64,000 nucleotides of DNA from an uncultured Clostridia bacterium (GCA_934167305.1 CAKPKQ010000001.1:44621-108620); one strand, 5' to 3'; positions 45,650-55,728 are shown, numbered from the stretch's first letter. The notes: generated by a model from the sequence alone, not told the origin. Made by a program: numbers and translations.

Positions 45650-46393
45650 ATGCCAAAATTTTTTGTAAAAACAAATCAAATAGAAAAAGATAAAATAAAA
45701 ATAATTGGAGAAGATGTAAAACATATAAACCAAGTGTTAAGAGCTAAAATTGGTGAAGAACTAACAATTTGTAATTTAGATACAACGTTAAATTATATTA
45801 CTACAGTATCTCAAATTACTCCTGAATATGTAATATGTAATATACAAGACTGTGTAAAAAGCTTTGTGGAAAGCAATATACAAGTTACAATTTTTCAGGG
45901 GCTTCCAAAAGCAGATAAGATGGAATACATCATACAAAAGAATACAGAACTAGGTGCTAAACAAATAGTACCAGTTGAGATGGTAAGATGTGTAGTAAAA
46001 CTAGATAGTAAAAAGGAAGGCAAGAAAATAGAACGTTGGCAAAAAATTGCAGAATCAGCTGCAAAGCAAAGTGGAAGAGATTTAATACCAACAGTTGAAA
46101 TGCCAATTGATATAAATAATTTATGTGAAAAAATCAAAGATTTTGATGCAGTAATTTTAGCTTATGAAGAAGAAAAAAAAAATACATTAAAAAACGAGTT
46201 AAAAAAACTAGATGAAACTAAAAATTTAAAAATTGGAGTTATAATAGGTCCAGAAGGTGGAATAGACAAAACAGAAGTAGAAAAGCTTGAAAAAGCAGGT
46301 GCAAAAGTGGTAACATTAGGAAAAAGAATATTAAGAACAGAAACAGCATCAATTAATATTATAAGCAATATTATGTATGAATATGAAATGTAG
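45650..46393 (+). CDS. rsmE: 16S rRNA m3U1498 methyltransferase RsmE
   Basis: RsmE methylates U1498 of 16S rRNA in the 30S subunit. The 247-residue protein has the N-terminal PUA-like part (KIIGEDVKHINQVLRAKIGE) and QGLPKADKMEYIIQKNTELG (landmarks GLPKADKMEY). The SPOUT knot is GVIIGPEGGIDKTEVE and LGKRILRTETA. I chose ATG 45650 with AAAGGAG upstream. A promoter-like TTGGCA-N17-TAAAAT lies about 30 bases before. Confidence 0.95.
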   Translation: MPKFFVKTNQIEKDKIKIIGEDVKHINQVLRAKIGEELTICNLDTTLNYITTVSQITPEYVICNIQDCVKSFVESNIQVTIFQGLPKADKMEYIIQKNTELGAKQIVPVEMVRCVVKLDSKKEGKKIERWQKIAESAAKQSGRDLIPTVEMPIDINNLCEKIKDFDAVILAYEEEKKNTLKNELKKLDETKNLKIGVIIGPEGGIDKTEVEKLEKAGAKVVTLGKRILRTETASINIISNIMYEYEM

Positions 46394-46403
46394 GGAGGAA
46401 AAA

Positions 46404-47231
46404 ATGGCAAAAGAAACAAAAAAAGAAGAAGAAAAAAAAGAAGAGACTTCAAAGCCAGTGACAAAAAAGAAACAAACAGAAAAGAAAACAGAGGCAAAGA
46501 AGTCTACAACTTCGAAAAAAACTAAAACAACATCAACACAAACAAAGAAATCTACCACATCAAAAACTAAAAAAGCTAAGCCTGTAGAAAAAAAAGAAGA
46601 AACAGAAGTTAAAAAAGAAAAAGTCAAAAAAGAAACGTCAAATAACAAAAAAACAAAAAATAAAAAAGAAGTAATTGATGAGAAAAAAGAAAAAGATGAA
46701 AAAGTAGCTGAAAATGAACAGGAAGAAAGTAAAACAGAAATCAAAGAAGTAGATATAAAAGATGTAAAAGAAACAATAAAAAGTGAAATAAAATCTAAAA
46801 GAGTAATACAAGCTGAAGAACTAAAAAAGATGAATGGCGAAGTATTTAAAAACATAGTTTTAGCAATTGCAGTTGTTGTATTTTTAAACTTTATAATACT
46901 TGGATTCATGAACATAGAAACTTCGGTATTTATAGTGGATTTAAAGGTATTTGCTGTGTCATTACTTGCTGTTGCAATAGGTGTTTTTGAATATGCATAC
47001 AAAAAAGATAGCGGAAAAATAGCTATATATGGTATAGAAACATTAGTATTAGCTTTTTGTATGTTAGGGCTTATATATTTAGACATTATGTGGAATAGTA
47101 AATTTGTAATTATGGTAATACTACTTACATATATAATTGCAATATATTATACAGCAAAATCAATAATAGTTTATCAAAAAATGAGAAAAAAATATTATAT
47201 TGAGTCAATGAAAAAAGTAATAAAAAAATAG
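46404..47231 (+). CDS. Membrane protein with a Lys/Glu/Thr-rich disordered N terminus
   Basis: The 275-residue protein has about 130 residues of low-complexity Lys, Glu and Thr (e.g. KKSTTSKKTKTTSTQTKKS), which resembles a histone-like tail. Four hydrophobic helices follow in the C-terminal 130 residues (VFKNIVLAIAVVVFLNFII and later ones). GGGAGG lies upstream of ATG 46404. No family is recognised. It sits 11 bases after rsmE and 21 before yicC, so it is part of this operon. Confidence 0.65.
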   Translation: MAKETKKEEEKKEETSKPVTKKKQTEKKTEAKKSTTSKKTKTTSTQTKKSTTSKTKKAKPVEKKEETEVKKEKVKKETSNNKKTKNKKEVIDEKKEKDEKVAENEQEESKTEIKEVDIKDVKETIKSEIKSKRVIQAEELKKMNGEVFKNIVLAIAVVVFLNFIILGFMNIETSVFIVDLKVFAVSLLAVAIGVFEYAYKKDSGKIAIYGIETLVLAFCMLGLIYLDIMWNSKFVIMVILLTYIIAIYYTAKSIIVYQKMRKKYYIESMKKVIKK

Positions 47232-47251
47232 AATTGTGAAAGGAAAAAAGC

Positions 47252-48127
47252 ATGAAAAGTATGACTGGCTTTGGAAGAGCCAAACTTGAAAGAGAAGAAA
47301 GAGAGTATTTAGTAGAAATACGTTCAGTAAATCATAAATATGCTGATATTACGGTTAAAGCACCAAGAAATCTTTTATATTTAGAAGATAAAGTTAGAAA
47401 AGCTGTATTAAATAGAGTGGCAAGAGGAAAAATAGAAGTATTTATAAGCTATGCAAACTATGGTTTAAATGGTAAAAATGTAGTGCTTAATAAAGAATTA
47501 GCTAAGCTATATATTAAAGAATTAACAGAATTAGCAGAAGAAGCTGATATACCAAGTGGACTTAGAGCTACAGAGGTTTCAAAAATGCCTGATGTTTTAA
47601 ATGTACAATTGGATGAGGATAGTTTAGAAACAATTTGGACTGAACTATCAGAATGCTTAGAAAATGCAATAGATAACTTTATTGATATGAGAAGCATTGA
47701 AGGAAATAAAATAAAACAAGACTTAGAAGAAAGATTGAAAAAAATAGAAGAAGATGTAAATAAAATTTCAGAGCTTTCTACTGGACTTGTTGAAGAATAT
47801 GTTGTAAAATTAGAAGAAAGAATTAAAGAACTTTTGAAAGTTGATGTAGTAGATAAAGACAGATTAGCACAAGAAATAGTAATATATTCTGATAAATGCT
47901 CTACAGAAGAAGAACTTACAAGGCTAAGAAGTCATATATCTCAATTTAAAAACCTATTAGAACAAGACGAACCAACAGGAAAAAAACTAGATTTCTTAAT
48001 GCAAGAAATGAATAGAGAAACAAACACTATTGGCTCAAAATCGGGAAAACTAGAAATTACTAATTTAGTAATTGAAATGAAAACTATATTAGAAGACATA
48101 AGGGAACAAATTCAAAATATTGAATAA
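47252..48127 (+). CDS. yicC: YicC/YloC-type endoribonuclease
   Basis: YicC-family proteins cut RNA and take part in mRNA turnover. The 291-residue protein starts [19 protein letters not shown] and contains [13 protein letters not shown]. The C-terminal DUF1732 part has [20 protein letters not shown] and [28 protein letters not shown] lies upstream. It heads the usual yicC-remA-gmk-rpoZ cluster, here with rpoZ before gmk. Confidence 0.95.
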   Translation: MKSMTGFGRAKLEREEREYLVEIRSVNHKYADITVKAPRNLLYLEDKVRKAVLNRVARGKIEVFISYANYGLNGKNVVLNKELAKLYIKELTELAEEADIPSGLRATEVSKMPDVLNVQLDEDSLETIWTELSECLENAIDNFIDMRSIEGNKIKQDLEERLKKIEEDVNKISELSTGLVEEYVVKLEERIKELLKVDVVDKDRLAQEIVIYSDKCSTEEELTRLRSHISQFKNLLEQDEPTGKKLDFLMQEMNRETNTIGSKSGKLEITNLVIEMKTILEDIREQIQNIE

Positions 48128-48141
48128 TAAGGAGGACTTTT

Positions 48142-48399
48142 ATGCAATTAATAAATATAGGCTTTGGAAACATTGTATCATCAGATAGAATAATTGCAAT
48201 TGTAAGCCCAGAATCAGCACCAATTAAAAGGCTAGTACAAGATTCTAAAGATCAAGGTAGAGCAATTGATGCTACATGTGGAAGAAGAACAAGAGCTGTA
48301 ATTATAATGGATTCAAATCATGTTGTATTATCAGCTGTACAACCAGAAACAGTAGCTGGAAGATTTGAAGATGATTCAAACAAAATAGAAAATGAATAG
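48142..48399 (+). CDS. remA: RemA-type regulator (DUF370)
   Basis: RemA is a DNA-binding activator of matrix genes in Bacillus; the family is also found in organisms without such genes. The 85-residue protein starts [20 protein letters not shown] and contains [23 protein letters not shown] lies upstream. It follows yicC after 14 bases. Confidence 0.94.
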   Translation: MQLINIGFGNIVSSDRIIAIVSPESAPIKRLVQDSKDQGRAIDATCGRRTRAVIIMDSNHVVLSAVQPETVAGRFEDDSNKIENE

Positions 48400-48414
48400 A
48401 AAGAAGGGAAAAAT

Positions 48415-48603
48415 ATGTTAGTAAAACCAACTGTTTTAGAATTATTAGAAAAGGTAGATAATCGTTTTAGATTAGTTACAATTACTGCAAAAAGAGCAAG
48501 ACAAATATCAGCAGGAAGTACACCTTTAACTCAAAAGGAAGAACCATCACCTGTATCACTTGCTGCAGACGAAATAGCAGAAGGTAAGGTGAAGGCATGT
48601 TAG
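48415..48603 (+). CDS. rpoZ: RNA polymerase omega subunit
   Basis: Omega helps fold the beta-prime subunit. The 62-residue protein has MLVKPTVLELLEKVDNRFRL and TAKRARQIS, and ends shortly after SLAADEIAEGKV. GAAGGG lies upstream. Its last seven bases overlap the start of gmk, so the two are coupled. The usual order gmk-rpoZ is reversed. Confidence 0.92.
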   Translation: MLVKPTVLELLEKVDNRFRLVTITAKRARQISAGSTPLTQKEEPSPVSLAADEIAEGKVKAC

Positions 48604-49172
48604 TATTATTATCAGGAGTATCAGGTGCAGGAAAGGACACAATAAAAAAAGAACTAATAGCAAGAATGGAAAATGTAGAATCACTTCCATCATATACTGA
48701 CAGAGCACCAAGAGAAAATGACATACCTGGCCAAACTTATAATTTCGTAACAACTGAAGAATTTGAAGCAATGATTGCTAGGGGGGAACTATATGAATAC
48801 TCTGCACATCATAACCATTATTATGGAACATCAAAAAAGTTACTAAATGAAAAAATGCAAAATGGAAAAATAATAGTAAAAGATATTGAAGTAAATGGTG
48901 TTGAAAACTTAATAAAATTATTAAAAAATGACACTAAAATTGTAACAATATTTTTAAAAGTTCCAAAAGAAGAGCTAAGAAGACGTTTAGAAAACAGAGT
49001 AGATAAGCCAAGCAAAAAAGATATTGAACTAAGACTAAATAGGTTACAATATGAAGAATCAAAAATAGGAATATATGATTATGTTATAAAAAACAACAAC
49101 TTAGAAAAAACAGTTAATATAATAATGGAAATCATAAAAGACGAATACAACTTAACAGAAGCAGAATTTTAA
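48597..49172 (+). CDS. gmk: Guanylate kinase
   Basis: Gmk makes GDP from GMP. The 191-residue protein has the P-loop GVSGAGKDT (usual form GPSGxGKxT) and SYTDRAPRENDIPGQTYNFV. Conserved GELYEYSAHHNHYYGTSK and RLENR follow. The ribosome site AAGGTGAAGG lies inside rpoZ. The Gly-Val-Ser opening and Asp in the P-loop are slightly unusual for the family. Confidence 0.92.
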   Translation: MLVLLSGVSGAGKDTIKKELIARMENVESLPSYTDRAPRENDIPGQTYNFVTTEEFEAMIARGELYEYSAHHNHYYGTSKKLLNEKMQNGKIIVKDIEVNGVENLIKLLKNDTKIVTIFLKVPKEELRRRLENRVDKPSKKDIELRLNRLQYEESKIGIYDYVIKNNNLEKTVNIIMEIIKDEYNLTEAEF

Positions 49173-49304
49173 ATATTATAAAATCAAAAGAAAAACTGAA
49201 AGAGATACAAAAAATGACAAAAGCTGAAAACACTGCGAGAGTATATATACGTAATTTGTTACAAAACAAACAGGCTAAAATATTAGCTTTATTAACTGTG
49301 CATA

Positions 49305-49347
49305 TAAGACAGACAATAGGCAGAGATGCTTACAGTCTGTCTTTTTG
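49305..49347 (+). terminator. Intrinsic terminator after gmk
   Basis: AAGACAGAC (49311 on) pairs with GTCTGTCTT near 49337-49345, followed by TTT. The rest of the 234-base gap is AT-rich and holds no gene I can support. Confidence 0.75.
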
Positions 49348-49406
49348 ATGTGCTAAAAAGTAGAAAAGAAAACAATTAAAAAATATAAGATAAAGGAGGG
49401 AAAAAA

Positions 49407-51248
49407 ATGAAATTAAATCTAAAATTAACAAAACAAAAAGGAATTACATTAATAGCACTTGTAATTACAATATTAGTATTATTAATATTAGCAGGAGTGT
49501 CAATAAATACAGTTTTTAGTGATAATGGAATAATGAAAAGAGCCAGGGACAGTAAAAAGGTAACCAACATTTCATCATTAAAAGAAACAATAGGAGTTGT
49601 ATTACAAGGTAGAAACATAAATAAGCAAGTAGGATTAGAACAGAACAGTTTAAAAACAGATTTAGAAAAAGGAATATCAGGAGATAAACAAGTAGAACAA
49701 ATAACTGATGATACATGTTATGTAACAAGGGATGATGTAACATTAACAGTATATGACAACGGAGATATAGTAGAAGGAAAAACAGATTTATGGGATGGAA
49801 CAACAAAAAGTAGGCCAACAGTAGATAAAAACAAAAATTGGCATATATACACACCAGAGGAAATGAAATACTTTGCTGATTACGTAAATGGAAACCTAAC
49901 AGAAGATGAAAAAGCAGGACTAGAAATAACAGATGACACAATAGTATATTTGGAAAAAGACTTAGACTTAGGAGCAAGACAAGTAAATGGAACGCTAACA
50001 ACAGGAACAGCATGGGAACCAGTAGGAACAGAAAAGGAAGCAAAATTCACAGGAACTTTTGAAGGAAACAATCACACAATAAGAGGGGTATATGTAAAAA
50101 AAGAAGGAAAATTTGCAGGAATATTTGGAAATTCAGACACAATACAAAACCTAACTGTATCAAGTAGTTATATAGAAGCAGCAGAACCATGTGCAGGAGG
50201 AATTGTAGGAGCATTAAGAGAAGGAAACTTAATAAATTGCCATAATAAAGGTACGAAAGTAATAACTCAAAAAAATTATGTAGGAGGAATAGCAGGACAG
50301 TCAACAGGAGAAAAAATACAACAATGTACTAATTCAGGAGAAATTACAGGAAAAATAGAAAAAGATTGGGGACTTGTGGGCGGAATAGTTGGAAATACTA
50401 GTGCAAATATATTAGAATGTAATAATTTTGGAAAGATTAATGCAGAAGGAAGTGGTAATGGGGGAATAGCAGGAAACTCAACTGGAAATATAGAAAAATG
50501 TATGAATTTTGGAATAATAGACGGAGGAAGGAATAGTAATGGATATGGATCTACGGGTGGAATAGCAGGACATTCTTCTGGAACTATAATTAAATGTATA
50601 AATAAAGGCAATATAAATGTAAAAGGAGTTCAGAATGGAGGGATAGCAGGAGGAATTGAAACTGCAGGTACTATAATAAAATGCATAAATACAGGAAATA
50701 TAAATGGAGACTTTCAAAATGGAGGAATAGTAGGAGGATTAAATGGAACAGTAGAGCAATGCTATAATACTGGAACAATAAGAGGAATACACAGATTAGG
50801 AGGAATTTGCGGAATTATATGTAATATGTATGAATCTACAATAAAAAACTGTTATAACACAGGTAGTATAATTCCAGAAAAGTCAACTGAATATCCAGAT
50901 ACCAATATAATATATATAGGTGGAATTATAGGATGGATGAGCTCAAACGAAACAAGTGGAACAATTTCTAATAATTATAATATAGGAAAAATAGAAATCT
51001 CAGGAAAAGAAGTTACATATGTAGGAGGAGTGATTGGTGGTTATTCAAGCAAATTTACCATAAAAAACAACTACTATATAGAGGGAACATCTAAAACAAA
51101 TGAAACATTATCATCTTCAGGAGAAAGCAAAACTGAAGCACAAATGAAAACAGAAGAATTTTTAGCATTATTAAATGCAGACCAAGAAACAGCAGTATGG
51201 GAATTAAAACCTAACAGCTATCCAAGTATAATTGGATTGTCAGATTAG
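49407..51248 (+). CDS. Surface protein with pilin-like N terminus and GLUG repeats
   Basis: The 613-residue protein opens with a type IV prepilin-like signal: KQKGITLIALVITILVLLIL, with Gly before the cleavage site. The next residue is Ile rather than Phe, and there is no Glu at position 5. A linker of about 120 residues leads to a long array of GLUG-type motifs (about residues 200-560) with repeated GGIAG, GGIVG and C-x-N-x-G units (e.g. QCTNSGEITG, KCINKGNINV, QCYNTGTIRG). Such beta-helical arrays act in adhesion. GGAGGG precedes the ATG. No pilus assembly genes are near. Confidence 0.8.
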   Translation: MKLNLKLTKQKGITLIALVITILVLLILAGVSINTVFSDNGIMKRARDSKKVTNISSLKETIGVVLQGRNINKQVGLEQNSLKTDLEKGISGDKQVEQITDDTCYVTRDDVTLTVYDNGDIVEGKTDLWDGTTKSRPTVDKNKNWHIYTPEEMKYFADYVNGNLTEDEKAGLEITDDTIVYLEKDLDLGARQVNGTLTTGTAWEPVGTEKEAKFTGTFEGNNHTIRGVYVKKEGKFAGIFGNSDTIQNLTVSSSYIEAAEPCAGGIVGALREGNLINCHNKGTKVITQKNYVGGIAGQSTGEKIQQCTNSGEITGKIEKDWGLVGGIVGNTSANILECNNFGKINAEGSGNGGIAGNSTGNIEKCMNFGIIDGGRNSNGYGSTGGIAGHSSGTIIKCINKGNINVKGVQNGGIAGGIETAGTIIKCINTGNINGDFQNGGIVGGLNGTVEQCYNTGTIRGIHRLGGICGIICNMYESTIKNCYNTGSIIPEKSTEYPDTNIIYIGGIIGWMSSNETSGTISNNYNIGKIEISGKEVTYVGGVIGGYSSKFTIKNNYYIEGTSKTNETLSSSGESKTEAQMKTEEFLALLNADQETAVWELKPNSYPSIIGLSD

Positions 51249-51294
51249 GGACGTTTCTTCAACTGACATTTTTGTCAGTTTGGGGGACACATCT
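51246..51294. repeat. REP-like palindrome, copy 5
   Basis: TAGGGACGTTTCTTC, AACTGACATTTTTGTCAGTT and GGGGGACACATCTTC. It overlaps the stop codon of the GLUG protein and may stop transcription. Confidence 0.85.
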
Positions 51295-51356
51295 TCATTT
51301 TCTACATATTTTCAGATATAAATAAAATAGCAATTTATTTGCCAGACAAATAAATG

Positions 51357-51385
51357 TTGTATTATTAAGAAAAATATTGTATAAT
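51357..51385 (+). promoter_or_regulatory. SigA promoter before the 51437 gene
   Basis: TTGTAT (51357-51362) and TATAAT (51380-51385) are 17 bases apart. Confidence 0.75.
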
Positions 51386-51436
51386 ATAAAGACAAACTGA
51401 TATGTTTGAACTTATGAAGAAAAGAGGGTAAAGAAA

Positions 51437-51721
51437 ATGGCAACTTCCTATTCAGAGGGTTTAGAACGGCTTGAAAGAGAAATAAAAAAGATTACGGAAA
51501 AAGAACTTCCAGAATGCGAGGAAGAACTGAAAAAAGCAAAACAAATTCTTGGAAATTCTCATGGAAAAGTTGGAAAAGAAATAATAAGTTGTCAGATGAA
51601 ACTTGAGTATTATGAAGTAAGAAAAAAATATCTTGTTGATCTTATGAATTCTTATAAAAAGGAAGTTACAGAGATTGCACAGACTGCAGAAGCAATATTC
51701 AAACAATATTTTAGTAAATGA
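51437..51721 (+). CDS. Small coiled-coil protein with an in-frame CGG
   Basis: The 94-residue protein is almost wholly helical and charged (GLERLEREIKKITEKELPE, EEELKKAKQILGNSHGKVG). I do not know its family. It ends in TGA and uses one triplet CGG for Arg in GLERLERE. With four-base reading of CGGC it would stop five codons later. Together with the 5636 gene it is one of only two genes here with an in-frame triplet CGG, so it may be foreign or young. It has its own promoter and a terminator. Confidence 0.6.
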   Translation: MATSYSEGLERLEREIKKITEKELPECEEELKKAKQILGNSHGKVGKEIISCQMKLEYYEVRKKYLVDLMNSYKKEVTEIAQTAEAIFKQYFSK

Positions 51722-51731
51722 TTTTACACTC

Positions 51732-51768
51732 AAAAGCGAAGAAGATAATATCTTCTTTGCTTTTTTTT
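51732..51768 (+). terminator. Intrinsic terminator
   Basis: AAAAGCGAAGAAGAT and ATCTTCTTTGCTTTT pair with one bulged base, followed by a long T run. Confidence 0.9.
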
Positions 51769-51813
51769 ACAAATGTGATATACTTGATACCAAATAATAA
51801 ATTAAGAGGAAAT

Positions 51814-54067
51814 ATGATAGCAGAAGTAATTTTAAGCAGTAATGCAAAACAATTAAATAGAGTATTTGATTACCAAATACCAGAGCAACTAGCATCTAAA
51901 GCTAAATTGGGTGCTAGAGTTTTAGTGCCTTTTTCCAATAGAAAAGAATTAGAAGAAGGTTTTATTGTTAATATTAAAGAAACTTCTCTTTATAAAGTAA
52001 AAAATATTTCAGATGTAAATGGCAACTATATTGATGAAAAAAGCATAGAATTAGCTAATTGGATGTCTAAAAGGTATTTTTGTAATTTATCAGATTGCAT
52101 AAAATTAATGTTGCCACCAGGAACAACAGCGAAAGTAGTAGAAAACAGAGTAAAAGAAAAAAATGCCAATTTTGTATATTTAAAAAAAGAACAAGAAGAA
52201 GTGGAACAAGATATACAAAGTAAAAAAATAAAATCTGAAAAACAAATAAGAGCACTTGAATTTTTATTAGAAAATGAAGGAGTAATAATATCAGATTTAG
52301 AAACTTTTGCAGATGTTAGTAAGGCTGTATTAAATACACTTCAAAAAAATGGATATATAGAAATAGTTGAAAAACAAGTAGAAAGAAATCCATTTGTGCA
52401 TAAAGATGTAAAAAATGACAAGAAATTAAAATTAAATGATGAGCAACAAAAAGCATATAATGCTGTTGCTGATGCAATAGATGATAATTTTAATTCTGAA
52501 TTTTTATTATTTGGAGTAACAGGTTCTGGAAAAACAGAAGTATATTTGCAACTAATAGATAAAGTATTAAATGAACAGAAATCTAGCTTAATGCTTGTAC
52601 CAGAAATTGCATTAACACCACAAACAGTAGATAGATTTATAGCTCGTTTTGGAGAAGAAAACATTGCAATATTACATAGTAGATTATCTGTTGGTGAAAG
52701 ATATGATCAATGGAATAAAATTAAAAGAGGAGAAGCTAAAATTATAATAGGTGCACGTTCAGCAATATTTGCACCAATACAAAATTTAGGATTGATTATT
52801 ATAGATGAAGAACATGATCAGTCATATAAATCAGAAACAACACCTAAGTATCATACAAAGGAAGTAGCAAGGTATTTGGCTAAAGAAAATAATACATGTT
52901 TAGTATTAGGAAGTGCAACACCTGATTTAGAAACATACTATAAGGCACAAAATGGTGATATAGAGTTATTAGAGCTAACTAAAAGAGCAAATGAAGCTAA
53001 ACTTCCAAATGTAGAAATAGTTGATTTAAGGCAGGAACTAAACCAAGGAAATAAAACCATGATAAGTGGCAAATTACATCAAGCTATAAAAGAAAATCTA
53101 AATAATCATAAGCAGACAATACTTTTTTTAAATCGTAGAGGATTCTCGACATTTGTAATGTGTAGAGATTGTGGAAATACAATAAAATGTAAAAATTGTG
53201 ATATTACTTTAACATATCATGCGAATAGTAAAAAGCTAAAATGCCATTACTGTGGCTATGAAGAAGAAATTGTAAAAGAATGTCCAGAATGTCATAGTAA
53301 AAACATTAAATATTTTGGAGCAGGAACTCAAAAATTAGAAGAACAGGTACATTTGCTATTTCCGAATGCAAGTGTAATTCGTATGGATGTTGATACTGTA
53401 ACCAAGAAAAATTCACATGAAGAGATTCTTAATAAATTTAAAAATGAAAATATAGATATTTTAATAGGAACTCAAATGGTAGTCAAGGGGCACCATTTTC
53501 CAAATGTTACATTAGTAGGAGTTATAGCTGCAGATGCAAGTTTGAATATAGATGATTTCAAGGCAAATGAGCATACCTTTCAAATATTAACACAAGTCGC
53601 ACGGACGTGCTGGAAGAGAGAAAGAACAGGGAAATGTAATAATACAAACATATAATCCAGATAATTTTAGTATAGAATGTGCCAAAAAACAAAACTATAA
53701 GCTTTTTTATAATACTGAAATTATGTTAAGAAAACAATTGAAATATCCGCCATTTTGCGATATAATAGTAATTGGTATAAGTTCGGAGAATCAAAACACA
53801 GCATTTAAAATAACAAATGATTTACATAAATATTTGAAAAATAGAGTAATAAATGAAAATATAGGAATAATCTTATATAAAGGACTACCAGCACCAATAG
53901 ATAGAATAAAAAATAAATATCGTTTTCGTATAATTATCAAATGCAAATTTAATGATGAAACTATAAATTTAATGAATGATATGATAAATGAATATGAACA
54001 AACAAAAGAAGGAAAAAATGGAAGTGTTAGGTTGAGTATTGATTTGAATCCTAACAATTGGCTTTAA
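51814..54067 (+). CDS. priA: PriA primosomal helicase, read through a CGGA site
   Basis: PriA restarts stalled replication forks. In triplet reading the gene ends at 53655 with a short nonsense tail after CGG. If CGGA (53602-53605) is read as Gly, the frame passes through TQVAGRAGREKEQGNVIIQ, the invariant helicase motif VI. It then runs to 54067, giving 750 residues, a normal length. Other landmarks: the 3'-end-binding domain at the N terminus, Walker A GVTGSGKTEVY (about residue 235), DEEH, GSATPDLETY and zinc-binding CRDCGNTIKCKNCD and CHYCG / CPEC. After the site comes LKYPPFCDI. I chose ATG 51814 with AGAGGA upstream. Confidence 0.92.
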
Positions 54068-54190
54068 TTTTTAAAAGAATCAGCATCTTGCTTTGTCAAA
54101 GTGCATTAAAAACGCGGTTGCATACAAACGTATGCGCCCTTGCCTTTTTAATACACTTTTCCGCGCAATATACTAATTTTTTTAAAAATT
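54066..54190 (+). repeat. Post-stop hairpin element, copy 6 (priA-def)
   Basis: AATTTTTAAAAGAATCAG at the priA stop pairs with CTAATTTTTTTAAAAATT at 54173-54190. The internal motifs are CTTGCTTTGTCAAAG and TTTTCCGCGCAATATA. The middle stem is TGCATTAAAAA / TTTTTAATACA. The tip ACGCGGTTG-CATAC-AAAC-GTATG-CGCCCTTGCC is shared with copy 1. This is the only copy outside the ribosomal superoperon. Confidence 0.85.
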
Positions 54191-54241
54191 AACATTTTAA
54201 TTAATAGGAGAGATAAAAATTAGAATAGGGGGAGAATAAAT

Positions 54242-54727
54242 TTGGCAATAAGAATAATAAGACAAGCAGATGATGAAATATTAAGAAAAAAATCAAGAGA
54301 AGTTGAAGTAGTTGATGAAAAAATACAAGAAATACTAAATGATATGGTAGAAACTATGCATAAGTATGATGGAGTTGGGTTAGCTGGACCACAAATAGGA
54401 ATATTAAAAAGAATAATAGTAATTGATTTATATGATGATAAAGGACCAATTAAACTAATAAATCCTAAAATTATAAAAGAAAGTGGAACACAAGAAGTTG
54501 AAGAAGGATGTTTAAGTTTTCCAAATCAATATGGAAGAATAGTAAGGCCTAATAAAATAAAAATTGAAGCCTTAAACGAAAAAGGCAAAAAAATAAAATT
54601 AGATGGAGAAGGATTATTAGCACAAGCTATAGCACATGAAATAGATCACTTAGATGGTATTTTGTTTGTAGATAAAATAATTCCAGGAACATTGGAATAT
54701 GTAACACCTGATGAAAATAAAAAATAA
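54242..54727 (+). CDS. def: Peptide deformylase
   Basis: Def removes the formyl group from new proteins, the reverse partner of fmt just after it. It starts at TTG 54242, with AGGGGGAG upstream. The 161-residue protein has the three motifs GVGLAGPQIG, EEGCLSFP (Cys metal ligand) and AIAHEIDHLDG (HExxH). fmt follows after 14 bases. Confidence 0.97.
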   Translation: MAIRIIRQADDEILRKKSREVEVVDEKIQEILNDMVETMHKYDGVGLAGPQIGILKRIIVIDLYDDKGPIKLINPKIIKESGTQEVEEGCLSFPNQYGRIVRPNKIKIEALNEKGKKIKLDGEGLLAQAIAHEIDHLDGILFVDKIIPGTLEYVTPDENKK

Positions 54728-54741
54728 AGGAGGGATAACAA

Positions 54742-55728
54742 ATGCTTAATATTGTATTTATGGGTACACCAGATTTTGCAAAAGAAAGCCTTAAATGCTT
54801 AGTTGAAGCAAAACATAATATATTAGCAGTTGTAACAAATCCTGACAAACCTCAAGGCAGAGGAATGAAAATGATAGCATCACCAGTAAAACAATATGCT
54901 TTAGAAAAGGGTTTGGAAATATATCAACCTGAAAAAGTAAGAAATAACGTAGAATTTATAGAAAAAATAAAATCTTTAAAACCTGATGTAATATGTGTTG
55001 TAGCATATGGAAAAATATTACCACAAGAATTGTTAGACATTCCAAAATTAGGGTGTATAAATGTACATGGATCTTTATTACCTAAGTACAGAGGTGCAGC
55101 ACCAATACAGTGGGCAGTTTTAAATGGAGATAAAACAACAGGAATTACCACAATGTATATGGATGCAGGAATGGACACAGGAGATATGATTTTAAAACAA
55201 GAAGTAGAAATAGGAGAAGATGAAACAACAGGAGAACTTTGGGATAGACTAACAAAAATTGGAGGAGAACTATTAGTAAAAACACTTGACTTGATAGAAC
55301 AAGGAAAAGCACCAAGAGAAAAACAAGGAGAAGAATTTACAATGGCTCCAATGCTTAGCAAAGAAATGGCAAAAATAGATTGGCAAAGTCAAACAGCAGA
55401 ACAAATTAAAAATCTAATTAGAGGTTTGAACCCAATAATGGGAGCATATACATTTTTAAATGGTAAAAAACTAAAATTCTGGAAAGCAAAATTAATGTCT
55501 GAACAAGAACTATTAAATACATTTCCAGAACTAAAAGAATATGAATACAAACTAAATGTCTTAGAAGAGGGAACAATATTATTTACAAACCCAAAACAAG
55601 GACTATTTATTAAAGCAAAACAAGGAATACTACAAATACTAGAAATACAAGCAGAAAACGCAAAAAGAATGAGCACCTCAGACTTCTTAAGGGGAAACAA
55701 CATCCAAGCAGGAAGCATATTAGAATAA
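54742..55728 (+). CDS. fmt: Methionyl-tRNA formyltransferase
   Basis: Fmt formylates initiator Met-tRNA with 10-formyl-THF. The 328-residue protein has VFMGTPDFAKESL at the N terminus and the catalytic Asn-His-Asp set in INVHGSLLPKYRGAAPIQW and DAGMDTGDM. A C-terminal OB-like domain follows from about residue 205. GGAGGG lies upstream. With def it forms the usual two-gene unit. Confidence 0.97.
   Translation: MLNIVFMGTPDFAKESLKCLVEAKHNILAVVTNPDKPQGRGMKMIASPVKQYALEKGLEIYQPEKVRNNVEFIEKIKSLKPDVICVVAYGKILPQELLDIPKLGCINVHGSLLPKYRGAAPIQWAVLNGDKTTGITTMYMDAGMDTGDMILKQEVEIGEDETTGELWDRLTKIGGELLVKTLDLIEQGKAPREKQGEEFTMAPMLSKEMAKIDWQSQTAEQIKNLIRGLNPIMGAYTFLNGKKLKFWKAKLMSEQELLNTFPELKEYEYKLNVLEEGTILFTNPKQGLFIKAKQGILQILEIQAENAKRMSTSDFLRGNNIQAGSILE

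Noticed and set aside
46377..47086. Long minus-strand frame opposite the Lys/Glu-rich gene
   Set aside because: It is the mirror of the low-complexity Lys/Glu codons (Ser/Phe-rich) and has no ribosome site.
49516..50043. Minus-strand frames opposite the GLUG protein
   Set aside because: Leu/Phe-rich shadows of an AT-rich coding strand without ribosome sites.
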